Assembly: GCA_003235465.1 (NCBI GenBank)
Contig: QJWD01000306.1
Coordinates: 1-5,191 of the forward strand
Direction of reading: 5' to 3'
DNA from: Nitrospirota bacterium
GTDB lineage: Bacteria > Nitrospinota > Nitrospinia > Nitrospinales > VA-1
Length of the DNA stretch: 5,191 nucleotides
This document shows, piece by piece, positions 1-5,191 of this stretch (its first letter is position 1; every line of letters starts with the position of its first letter). Below the pieces are notes generated by a model. It worked only from the letters and a program-made list of their open reading frames with translations, was not told where the DNA came from and made no database searches. The translations under genes were made by a program, and so were the position numbers.

Positions 1-682
1 GCGCACGCTGGTGTTCACGGTGCTGGCCTACTTCATCGCCTTCGCTTCGGAATACTCCTCGACGCGCAACGGCTTCCCCTACGGCTTTTACAGTTATATC
101 GACCACACGCGCGGCCAGGAGCTGTGGATCGCCAACGTGCCGTTCATGGATTCCCTGTCCTACTCCTTCCTCTCTTACATCAGCCTGACGATGAGCCTGT
201 TCTTGTGGTGCCGCCTGGAAGGCCGGGGCCTCGACCTGCGCCTGACCTCACCGGAAAAGGTGATCGCCAGCTGGCGGGTGATTCTCACCGGCGCCGCCCT
301 GTTCATGATGATGGACGTCATCATCGACCCGGTGGCGTTTCTCGGCGACCGCTGGTTTCTCGGGAAAATCTACACGTACAAGGAAAAGGGGGAATACTTC
401 AATATTCCGCTGACCAATTTCGCCGGCTGGTTCGTGGTGGGCACGACCATCCTGTTCGCCTTCAGCCGCGTCTTCCGCCTGCTCGGGCCGCCGCCGCCCG
501 CCCGCCGCGTGTTCGCGCAGGCGCTCCTCGGGCCAGGGCTGTACTTCGGCGTGCTCCTGTTCAACCTGGCGGTGACGTTTTACATCGGCGCGGGGCTTTT
601 GGGGCTTTCCGGTACGGCGATCACGGCGGCGCTTGTTGCGCTCGTCGTGGTAAAGGCCCGCCACCCCGGGTGGCCCGGCTGA
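1..682 (+). CDS. CruF/DUF422-like carotenoid-biosynthesis family membrane protein, 5'-truncated by window edge
   Basis: The reading frame is open from base 2 to the TGA at 680-682, giving 226 visible residues. It has no stop at the left edge, so the true start lies outside the window; the GTG at 11 is only an internal in-frame codon. Numbered from that GTG, visible family hallmarks are Glu14 followed by a Gly-Phe-Pro-Tyr-Gly-Phe-Tyr stretch (21-27), the membrane-embedded MDVIIDP (101-107), and NIPLTNFAGW (131-140). Hydrophobic segments lie near 2-14, 48-67, 90-111, 137-153 and 171-214, so it is an integral inner-membrane protein. Known members of this family (CruF, bisanhydrobacterioruberin hydratase) hydrate C40/C50 carotenoid ends. 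No other carotenoid gene is visible here, so substrate and reaction are not established. Family proteins are roughly 250-300 residues, so some tens of N-terminal residues are probably missing. It converges on the small gene at 693-890 with a 10-base gap. Confidence 0.75.
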   Translation, partial: RTLVFTVLAYFIAFASEYSSTRNGFPYGFYSYIDHTRGQELWIANVPFMDSLSYSFLSYISLTMSLFLWCRLEGRGLDLRLTSPEKVIASWRVILTGAALFMMMDVIIDPVAFLGDRWFLGKIYTYKEKGEYFNIPLTNFAGWFVVGTTILFAFSRVFRLLGPPPPARRVFAQALLGPGLYFGVLLFNLAVTFYIGAGLLGLSGTAITAALVALVVVKARHPGWPG

Positions 683-692
683 GGGAGCCCGG

Positions 693-890
693 TCAGTGCA
701 TGCGGGTGTTCATGTAGAAGCCGAACACAAAAAGCAGGATGGCGCCGATGATGAGGCCGTCGTCGATCAGCAGGCGCCTCCAGCCCGCAAGACCCATGTG
801 GGAAACCCAGGGCACCACGATAAACAGGATGGAGATAAAGCCGATGGCCAAAAGGCCGAGGATCGAATAGATCAAGACTTTTTCGTTCAT
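693..890 (-). CDS. Small two-helix membrane protein, function unknown
   Basis: This is a 65-residue frame from ATG at 890 to TGA at 693. It shows two hydrophobic stretches, about residues 5-28 and 45-60. They are separated by a short polar/amphipathic loop holding Gly-Trp-Arg-Arg-Leu-Leu-Ile-Asp-Asp, and a short Asn-Thr-Arg-Met-His tail follows the second. The pattern fits a two-pass inner-membrane protein. I do not recognise a named family. The frame is supported by its clean transmembrane composition, by filling the gap between two well-supported genes, and by a divergent gap upstream. The ribosome-binding region is weak (GCGAGAAC about 7 bases ahead of ATG). It is convergent with the CruF-like gene, so it is not co-transcribed with it. 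A longer overlapping minus-strand frame (580-1005) is arginine/proline-rich and looks like a shadow. Confidence 0.6.
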   Translation of the reverse strand: MNEKVLIYSILGLLAIGFISILFIVVPWVSHMGLAGWRRLLIDDGLIIGAILLFVFGFYMNTRMH

Positions 891-939
891 GGGTTGTTCT
901 CGCTTGCAAGCGGGGCTGTTCTTTCCCCGCCGGTCTGGA

Positions 940-945
940 TATACT
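940..945 (+). promoter_or_regulatory. Candidate -10 element for the LOG-family gene
   Basis: TATACT at 940-945 matches five of six bases of the sigma-70 -10 consensus and lies about 73 bases ahead of the ATG at 1019. The hexamer 17 bases upstream (TGTTCT, 917-922) is a poor -35. On the opposite strand TAGAAT (955-950) could be the -10 for the small membrane protein gene, again without a good -35. Both calls are hexamer matches only. Confidence 0.25.
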
Positions 946-1018
946 GCCGATTCTAGCAGGAATTGAAGGGGGATGGAAGAATTTGCAAGCCCCCGGCCAT
1001 AACAAGAGCCCTTAAACC

Positions 1019-2050
1019 ATGAATCAGAACAACTACAGCACCCACGACCCCGAAACCGACCGGCTGATCGACGAACTCGCCGAAAGATGCGCCCCCGGCG
1101 CCTGCCGGGAGATGCTCCGGCAGATCCTCACCACCGCCGCCAAGCTGGGCCAGGAACACGGCGACCTGGGCGATTTCAAGCTGATCAACACTTCGCTCAA
1201 GGAACTCAGGCACGCGGTGCGCATCTTCGTTCCCCACCGCGCGGTGAGAAAAGCGATCATTTTCGGCTCGGCGCGCACCCGGGAGGACGAGGCGGCCTAC
1301 GCCCTCGCCCGCGATGTGGCGAAGCGCCTCGCCGAACGCGGCATCATGGTGATCACCGGCGCGGGCGGCGGCATCATGGAGGCGGCGAACCGGGGCGCGG
1401 GCCGCGAAAACAGTTTCGGCATCAACATCAAACTTCCCTTCGAGCAAAAATCCAACCCTTATATCGAGGGCGACGGGAAGCTCATGACCTTCAAGTACTT
1501 CTTCACGCGCAAGCTGTTTTTTCTCAAGGAGTCCGACGCCACCGTGCTCTTGCCCGGCGGGTTCGGCACGCAGGACGAGGCGTTCGAGAACCTGACCCTG
1601 TTCCAGACCGGGAAAACCATGCCGCGCCCCATCGTCCTCCTGGAACCGGAAGGCTCGAATTACTGGCGGCGCTGGCTCGGGTTTATCGATTCGGTGCTCA
1701 TCGAACGGGACTACATTTCAGCCGACGACCGCAGCCTGGTGCAGGTGGCGCGCTCGGCCGCGGAAACCGCCGACATCATTTCCGACTATTACCGGGTGTA
1801 CCATTCGCTGCGCTACGTGAAGGGGAAAACGGTGCTCAGGCTGGGCCGCGAAGTGGCCCCGGCGGCGATTGAACAACTCAACCGGGATTTCGCCGACATC
1901 CTCACGCGCGGCGCCATCGAGGCCAGCGGACCGCTCGAGGATGAGGTCAAAAATGGCGAATACCTGGAACTGCCGCGCCTCGTCTTCCGGTTCAACAAGC
2001 GCGACTACGGCCGCCTGAACGAACTCATCCGCGCCATCAACCGCTCCTGA
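1019..2050 (+). CDS. LOG-family (lysine-decarboxylase-like) Rossmann protein, extended form
   Basis: This is a 343-residue cytosolic protein. The core Rossmann domain spans about residues 75-265. It shows IFGSAR (81-86), the nucleotide-binding loop GAGGGIMEAANRGA (114-127), FFTRK with the conserved Arg164/Lys165, and the signature PGGFGTQDE (179-187). These are the LOG/TIGR00730 motifs; characterised members hydrolyse the N-glycosidic bond of nucleoside 5'-monophosphates (cytokinin activation in plants, nucleotide salvage by PpnN in E. coli). The Glu of the PGGxGTxxE signature (Glu187) is present, so an active enzyme is likely, but the substrate is inferred. Unlike minimal LOG proteins (about 190 residues), it has an N-terminal helical segment (1-75) and a C-terminal domain (267-343) containing IEASGPLEDE and LPRLVFRFNKRDYGRLNELI. 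The ATG is bounded by an in-frame TAA two codons upstream (1013-1015). No strong Shine-Dalgarno sequence is visible. Its stop abuts that of the convergent RNase Z-like gene. Confidence 0.88.
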   Translation: MNQNNYSTHDPETDRLIDELAERCAPGACREMLRQILTTAAKLGQEHGDLGDFKLINTSLKELRHAVRIFVPHRAVRKAIIFGSARTREDEAAYALARDVAKRLAERGIMVITGAGGGIMEAANRGAGRENSFGINIKLPFEQKSNPYIEGDGKLMTFKYFFTRKLFFLKESDATVLLPGGFGTQDEAFENLTLFQTGKTMPRPIVLLEPEGSNYWRRWLGFIDSVLIERDYISADDRSLVQVARSAAETADIISDYYRVYHSLRYVKGKTVLRLGREVAPAAIEQLNRDFADILTRGAIEASGPLEDEVKNGEYLELPRLVFRFNKRDYGRLNELIRAINRS

Positions 2051-3055
2051 TCAGGCCCCGCGAAGAAAGGCGGCTTCGGCCTCCGCCACCAACTGCTCCT
2101 GGCGGAAGGTGTGGCGCGGGGAAAAGTGGAAGGTGCGAAGCTCGCCAACGCCGGCTTCACGGGCGAGCAGCCCCGCCTGCCTGGAGGTGAGGTGGCAGCG
2201 TTCCCTAGCGCGCGCTTCCTCCTCGGCGATGAACGGCGATTCGCAGAAAAACACATCCGCCCCCTTCACCAGCTCGACGATGCGTTTACTGTTCGCCTCG
2301 TTATACACCGTGTCGACCACGTAGGCGATTTTCTGCCCCGGCGTGATGCGCACCAGCGAGCGCCGAAGCTCGCCCAGGGGGCGTGTGCCCGCCCGCCCGT
2401 GAGCGCCCGCGGGGAGGGCTAGGGCATGGTCGTCGGGCTTGTCCTCGTAGATGGCTTGCTTGAGCCCGTTCAGCCACGGCCCCGGCGGCAGGCCCTGCTG
2501 GTCGAGGGCGTCCTTGTCGATGTTGATATGGTATTTCTCGTTGAGCGCGAAGCCGAGGCAGGGCACGCGGTGTTCGAGGATGGCGGCCTCCACGCTGAAG
2601 CCGGGCTCGTCGAGAAGCACCCTGCCCGGCTTGTCCAGCCGCCGTTCTTCCTTGCGCCGGAATTTTTCCACCGCGCAAAAGCGCGCGGTGAGCAGATGAT
2701 CCTCGTGCACCTCCACCACATCGAGGGTGATCGCCTGCTCGTAGCGTTCCACCAGGTTCCAGGTGAAGCCCGAGAGCTTGCCCTCCACGTTGCCGATAAA
2801 CCCGGCGGGGCCGTACAGGGTGATGGTCTTGCCCTGGCCGAAGACGACGCGGAGCAGGCGGTCGAAGCCGATGAAGTGGTCGATGTGGGTGTGGCTGACG
2901 AACACGTGCGACACCTTGAGGAGCAGCGCGTTGGACAGCCTGGCGTTGTCGCCCAGGTCGAACAGGAGGGCGCGCCGGTCGAATAAAAACTGCACGATGA
3001 GGCCGGGGTCGCCGAGCGGCGGGTTAACGAGTTTGGGATGAAAGATCGGTTTCAT
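2051..3055 (-). CDS. MBL-fold metallohydrolase, ribonuclease Z-like
   Basis: This is a 334-residue protein from ATG at 3055. It carries the metallo-beta-lactamase motif SHTHIDH (54-60; metal ligands His55, His57, Asp59, His60), then EHRVPCLGF (161-169, His162), AYVVDT (244-249, Asp248), CHLTSRQAG (287-295, His288) and FHFSPRH (309-315, His310). This order matches the RNase Z/ElaC branch of the fold, which uses two metal ions (usually zinc) to cut the 3' trailer from pre-tRNA. Length is slightly above the roughly 300 residues of short RNase Z. The extra sequence lies around 170-235, where family members vary. A tRNA-processing role is inferred; some RNase Z-like paralogues act on other substrates. 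The frame stays open up to prfB's stop, but the ATG at 3055 starts a typical family N-terminus, whereas the 30 codons ahead are Pro/Arg-rich. It lies 90 bases downstream of prfB on the same strand with no clear terminator between, so co-transcription is likely. Confidence 0.85.
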   Translation of the reverse strand: MKPIFHPKLVNPPLGDPGLIVQFLFDRRALLFDLGDNARLSNALLLKVSHVFVSHTHIDHFIGFDRLLRVVFGQGKTITLYGPAGFIGNVEGKLSGFTWNLVERYEQAITLDVVEVHEDHLLTARFCAVEKFRRKEERRLDKPGRVLLDEPGFSVEAAILEHRVPCLGFALNEKYHINIDKDALDQQGLPPGPWLNGLKQAIYEDKPDDHALALPAGAHGRAGTRPLGELRRSLVRITPGQKIAYVVDTVYNEANSKRIVELVKGADVFFCESPFIAEEEARARERCHLTSRQAGLLAREAGVGELRTFHFSPRHTFRQEQLVAEAEAAFLRGA

Positions 3056-3145
3056 AATACAGGTGCGCAAACCGCTGCTTCGCCGGCGGCGGGCGGGCGT
3101 CGATGAAGGCGGTGCAGGATCGGCTTCATGGGCATGGCTGGCCAA

Positions 3146-4244
3146 TCACTGCTTAGCCAAGAGCAGGTAGGCGTCGATGAATGCTTGCAGGTCGCCATCG
3201 AGCACCGCGTCGACGTTGCCCGCCTCGGTCTGGGTGCGCAGGTCCTTGACCATCTGGTAAGGGTGGAGGACGTAAGAGCGGATCTGGCTGCCCCATTCGA
3301 TTTTCTTTTTCTGCTTCTCCATCGCCCTCTTCTCTTCCTCGAGCTTTTCCTGCTCGAGCTCGTAGAGCCTGCTTTTCAGCACCTTCATCGCCGAGGCCTT
3401 GTTCTTGAACTGCGAGCGCTCGTTCTGGCACTGGACGATGATGCCGCTGGGAATGTGGGTGAGGCGCACCGCGCTGTCCGTTGTGTTGACGCCCTGGCCG
3501 CCGGGGCCCGAGGCGCGGTAGACGTCGATCTTCAGGTCATCCTCCTTGATCTCGATCTCGATGTCCTCGTCGACCTCGGGGTACACGAACACCGAGGCGA
3601 ACGAGGTGTGGCGGCGTTTGTTGGCGTCGAACGGGGAGATGCGCACCAGGCGGTGCACGCCGATCTCGGCCTTCAGGTAGCCAAAGGCGTAATCGCCGGA
3701 GATGAGCACGGTGGCGCTTTTGATGCCCGCCTCCTCGCCGTATTGCATGTCGAGAATCTCGGCCTTGTAGCCCTCGCGGTCGGCGTAGCGGGTGTACATG
3801 CGCAGCAGCATGCCCGCCCAGTCCTGCGATTCGGTGCCGCCCGCCCCGGAGTTGATGGAGAGGATGGCGTTGTTGAAATCGCTCGGGCCGGATAGCATGG
3901 CCTTGAGCTCGGCGCTCTCCAGGTTGCCTTCCAGGCGCCCAAGCGAGGTTTCGATCTCCCCCGCAAGCGAGTCGTCGCCGGCTTCCTCGGCCAGCTCGTG
4001 GAGCGCCTCGATGTCGCCGTGCTCCTTCTTGAGCCCCTGCCAGATGCCTACTGCGCGCTGAATGGCGGCGCGCTCCTTCTGCACCGCCTGGGCCGCCTGG
4101 TGGTCGTCCCAGAACCCGGGCCTGGCGATTTTATCGTCCAGAATTTCAAGCTGTTTCAGCTGTTTGTCGACGTCAAAGATACCCCCTGAGTAAATCGATT
4201 CTTCGCTTGAGATCCTCGACCCGCTTGGCTACATCCTCCAGCAT
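3146..4244 (-). CDS. prfB: Peptide chain release factor 2 (with programmed +1 frameshift)
   Basis: RF2 recognises UGA and UAA in the ribosomal A site and triggers peptidyl-tRNA hydrolysis. The gene starts at ATG 4244, runs 23 codons to an in-frame TGA (4175-4173), then continues in the +1 frame from GAC at 4174 to the TGA at 3148-3146. The joined product is 365 residues, the same as E. coli RF2. Visible features are an N-terminal helical region, the stop-reading SPF tripeptide (203-205) inside HRLVRISPFDANKRRHTSF, the catalytic GGQ (248-250), and the conserved CQNERSQFKNK, followed by a charged coiled-coil-like stretch and a conserved C-terminus (HPYQMVKDLRT). The residue after GGQ is Gly rather than the common His. 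AGGAG lies 7 bases ahead of the ATG and fixes the start. Expression is autoregulated by RF2 abundance at the recoding site. The next gene on the strand is RNase Z-like, not the lysS found in enterobacteria. Confidence 0.97.
4172..4187 (-). promoter_or_regulatory. prfB: prfB programmed +1 frameshift (recoding) site
   Basis: Read on the minus strand, this is AGGGGG (4187-4182), TAT, CTT (4178-4176), TGA (4175-4173), then C. The internal Shine-Dalgarno-like AGGGGG sits three bases before the CTT slip codon, exactly the arrangement in E. coli prfB. When RF2 is scarce the ribosome pauses at UGA, the P-site tRNA-Leu slips from CUU to UUU, and translation resumes at GAC (Asp). When RF2 is abundant, the 23-residue peptide is released. 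The frames on both sides match RF2 and the rejoined length is normal, so this is the functional element and not a sequencing error. Confidence 0.96.
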
Positions 4245-4251
4245 GGTGACA

Positions 4252-4256
4252 CTCCT
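4252..4256 (-). promoter_or_regulatory. prfB: prfB ribosome-binding site
   Basis: AGGAG on the minus strand lies 7 bases before the ATG at 4244. It establishes the start of the short zero-frame segment, which would otherwise be missed because it ends after 23 codons. Confidence 0.85.
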
Positions 4257-4289
4257 GTCTTGGGTTTAGGGCCAGGCCCGGCGGCCTAT

Positions 4290-4312
4290 TTTCGCCAATC
4301 GGCGGGGCGAAA
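4290..4312. other. Inverted repeat in the prfB leader region
   Basis: TTTCGCC (4290-4296) and GGCGAAA (4306-4312) form a perfect 7-bp stem with a 9-base loop. It lies 46-68 bases ahead of the prfB ATG, within its probable 5' untranslated region. The surrounding 4271-4360 is very GC-rich and could fold further. There is no following T-run of a terminator on either strand. A role is not established. Confidence 0.4.
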
Positions 4313-4366
4313 GCAAGGCGGCTTCGGGGCTTCGCCGAATCGCAAATTCCCCGCCGGCATCCAATA

Positions 4367-4396
4367 ATTGTGTTACGCGCGGGGCTTATATGTTAA
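4367..4396 (-). promoter_or_regulatory. Tentative prfB promoter
   Basis: On the minus strand TTAACA (4396-4391) and CACAAT (4372-4367) are separated by 18 bases, giving a leader of about 115 bases to the prfB ATG. The -10 matches only four of six consensus bases. A perfect TATAAT also occurs on this strand at 4420-4415, but without a recognisable -35 at the proper spacing, so the true start is uncertain. Confidence 0.25.
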
Positions 4397-4399
4397 CAT
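4390..4399. other. 10-base perfect palindrome, candidate operator
   Basis: ATGTTAACAT is a perfect palindrome. It covers the -35 hexamer of the candidate pckA promoter and, on the other strand, the tentative prfB -35. A dimeric regulator or simply promoter sharing could explain it. The site is short enough to occur by chance in AT-rich DNA. Confidence 0.35.
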
Positions 4400-4422
4400 G
4401 ATGTAGTTCAATTAATTATACT
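4393..4422 (+). promoter_or_regulatory. pckA: Candidate sigma-70-type promoter for pckA
   Basis: TTAACA (4393-4398, five of six consensus bases) and TATACT (4417-4422, five of six) are separated by 18 bases inside the only AT-rich stretch of the region. Transcription would start near 4429, leaving about 74 bases of leader before the pckA ATG. The match quality, the spacing and the position directly ahead of a gene support it. Confidence 0.55.
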
Positions 4423-4434
4423 TAAGCATGGATT

Positions 4435-4453
4435 TTCCGCCCCTCCGGCGGAA
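4435..4453 (+). other. Hairpin in the pckA 5' leader
   Basis: TTCCGCC (4435-4441) pairs perfectly with GGCGGAA (4447-4453) around a CCTCC loop. It begins within about 6 bases of the predicted transcription start, so it could be a 5'-end stabilising stem-loop. The loop also contains pyrimidines complementary to Shine-Dalgarno-like purines (AAGGAG at 4492-4497). No U-tract follows, so it is not an intrinsic terminator. Confidence 0.4.
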
Positions 4454-4491
4454 TCCGCGCCCTTATTTCAGACGCTCATCTTTTATCGGTC

Positions 4492-4497
4492 AAGGAG
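4492..4497 (+). promoter_or_regulatory. pckA: pckA ribosome-binding site
   Basis: AAGGAG, a strong Shine-Dalgarno sequence, lies 5 bases before the ATG at 4503 and decides that start. Confidence 0.85.
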
Positions 4498-4502
4498 TCG
4501 TC

Positions 4503-5191
4503 ATGCCCAAGAAAGGCCTCAAGCACAAAGTGGGACTCGAGCACCACGGCATCAAAAACGTCAAGAAAATCCACTGGAACCTCTCCACGCCGGACCTTTA
4601 CGAGCACATCATCCGCAGGCAGGAGGGCATTCTCTCCCACCTCGGGCCCGTGTGCGTGACCACCGGCGAGCACACCGGCCGCGCGCCCAACGACAAGTTC
4701 ATCGTCCAGGAGCCGTCGAGCCAGGAGAACATCTGGTGGGGCAAGGTCAACAAGCCGTTCACCGTCGAGCAGTTCGACGCCCTGTACTCCCGCGTCCTGG
4801 CCTACCTCCAGGGGCGCGAGGTGTTCGTGCAGGATTGCTACGCCGGCACCGACCCGAAAAACCAGCTGCACATCCGCGTCATCACCGAGCAGGCCTGGCA
4901 CAGCCTGTTCGCGCGCAACATGTTCGTGCAGATCAAGGATCTGGCCAAGCTGGAATCCCACGACCCCGGCTTCACCATCGTGCATGTGCCGGGGTTCATG
5001 GCCGTGCCCGCCATCGACGGCACCAATTCCGAGGTGTTCGTGGTGGTCGACTACGGCAAGCAACTGGTGCTGATCGGCGGCACGAGCTACGCCGGTGAAA
5101 TCAAGAAATCGGTGTTCTCGGTGCTCAACTACCTGCTGCCGCAGAAGAACCACGTGCTCTCCATGCACTGCTCGGCGAACATCGGACGCGC
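4503..5191 (+). CDS. pckA: Phosphoenolpyruvate carboxykinase (ATP), N-terminal part, 3'-truncated by window edge
   Basis: The enzyme converts oxaloacetate plus ATP to phosphoenolpyruvate, CO2 and ADP, the first committed step of gluconeogenesis, in the cytosol. The frame is open from ATG 4503 to the window edge (229 complete codons), about 40-45% of the usual 520-540 residues; it is cut by the window, not broken. Diagnostic stretches are TGEHTGRAPNDKF (54-66), with Arg60 corresponding to the substrate-binding Arg of the E. coli enzyme, and GGTSYAGEIKKSVF (192-205), with Tyr196 and metal/substrate Lys202. NYLLP follows (209-213), then SMHCSANIG (220-228), with metal ligand His222. The P-loop kinase-1a motif and nucleotide-binding domain lie beyond the edge. 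A strong ribosome-binding site and candidate promoter lie upstream. It is transcribed divergently from prfB. The GTP-type enzyme is unlikely because these motifs are specific to the ATP family. Confidence 0.95.
   Translation, partial: MPKKGLKHKVGLEHHGIKNVKKIHWNLSTPDLYEHIIRRQEGILSHLGPVCVTTGEHTGRAPNDKFIVQEPSSQENIWWGKVNKPFTVEQFDALYSRVLAYLQGREVFVQDCYAGTDPKNQLHIRVITEQAWHSLFARNMFVQIKDLAKLESHDPGFTIVHVPGFMAVPAIDGTNSEVFVVVDYGKQLVLIGGTSYAGEIKKSVFSVLNYLLPQKNHVLSMHCSANIGR

Noticed and set aside
661..673. CCACC-CCG-GGTGG inverted repeat near the convergent ends at 682/693, as a terminator
   Set aside because: The stem is only 5 bp, lies inside the coding end of the CruF-like gene, and has no T-run on either side.
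580..1005. Minus-strand 141-codon frame overlapping the small membrane protein gene
   Set aside because: It overlaps the 3' end of the CruF-like gene, has Arg/His/Pro-rich composition, and competes with a frame of clean transmembrane character.
1087..1872. Overlapping plus-strand frame inside the LOG-family gene
   Set aside because: Arg/Pro/Gly/His-rich low-complexity translation, as expected from a shifted reading of high-GC codons; the LOG frame has clear family motifs.
3128..3895. Long plus-strand open frame (255 codons) opposite prfB
   Set aside because: Leu/Val/Asp/His repeat-like composition with no motifs; it is the antisense shadow of the RF2 coding sequence.
4173..4175. In-frame TGA near the start of prfB as a disabling mutation or sequencing error
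   Set aside because: The surrounding bases are the conserved RF2 recoding signal and the +1 frame restores a full-length product.
4320..4334. GGCTTCG direct repeats
   Set aside because: Two 7-base copies in GC-rich sequence are not enough to call a repeat element.
4415..4420. Perfect minus-strand TATAAT as the prfB -10
   Set aside because: No -35-like hexamer lies 16-18 bases upstream (GGGGCG there) and no TG extension is present; it overlaps the plus-strand pckA -10 and is probably incidental.
4476..5168. Long minus-strand open frame (230 codons) opposite pckA
   Set aside because: It is His/Val/Asp-rich, opposes the strongly supported pckA frame, and is the usual mirror shadow of a GC-rich gene.

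Overview
The window is a GC-rich bacterial chromosomal segment with tight gene packing. It holds six protein-coding genes and no mobile element, CRISPR array, tRNA or rRNA that I can see. High G+C in third codon positions produces many long antisense shadow frames. Gene content (ATP-type PEP carboxykinase, release factor 2 with the classical programmed frameshift, a DUF422/CruF-like membrane protein, an extended LOG-family protein and an RNase Z-like hydrolase) suggests a Gram-negative, proteobacterial or deltaproteobacterial-type organism. That placement is inference from protein style, not a phylogenetic result.

Layout from left to right. Bases 1-682 (+) are the C-terminal part of a multi-pass membrane protein of the CruF/DUF422 carotenoid-biosynthesis family, cut by the window edge. 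Convergent to it, at 693-890 (-), is an unrecognised 65-residue protein with two predicted membrane segments. A 128-base divergent gap (891-1018) with weak promoter-like hexamers precedes a 343-residue LOG-family (lysine-decarboxylase-like Rossmann) protein at 1019-2050 (+). Its stop codon abuts, with no gap, the stop of a convergent MBL-fold RNase Z-like protein at 2051-3055 (-). Upstream of the latter on the same strand lies prfB (3146-4244, -), encoding peptide chain release factor 2. It is split into a 23-codon zero-frame segment and a +1 frame by the conserved AGGGGG-TAT-CTT-TGA-C site, and rejoins to 365 residues. prfB and the RNase Z-like gene are probably co-transcribed.

A 258-base AT-richer divergent region (4245-4502) separates prfB from pckA (4503 to beyond the window end, +). 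pckA encodes phosphoenolpyruvate carboxykinase (ATP), and its first 229 residues are present. The gap carries a good sigma-70-like promoter pointing to pckA, a 10-base perfect palindrome on its -35 element, and two perfect 7-bp hairpins.

The genes do not form one pathway: they mix translation termination, probable RNA processing, gluconeogenesis, nucleotide metabolism and membrane/isoprenoid functions. I see no convincing new multi-gene system. The most informative features are the textbook prfB recoding site, the directly abutting convergent stops at TGATCA, and the shared prfB/pckA control region.
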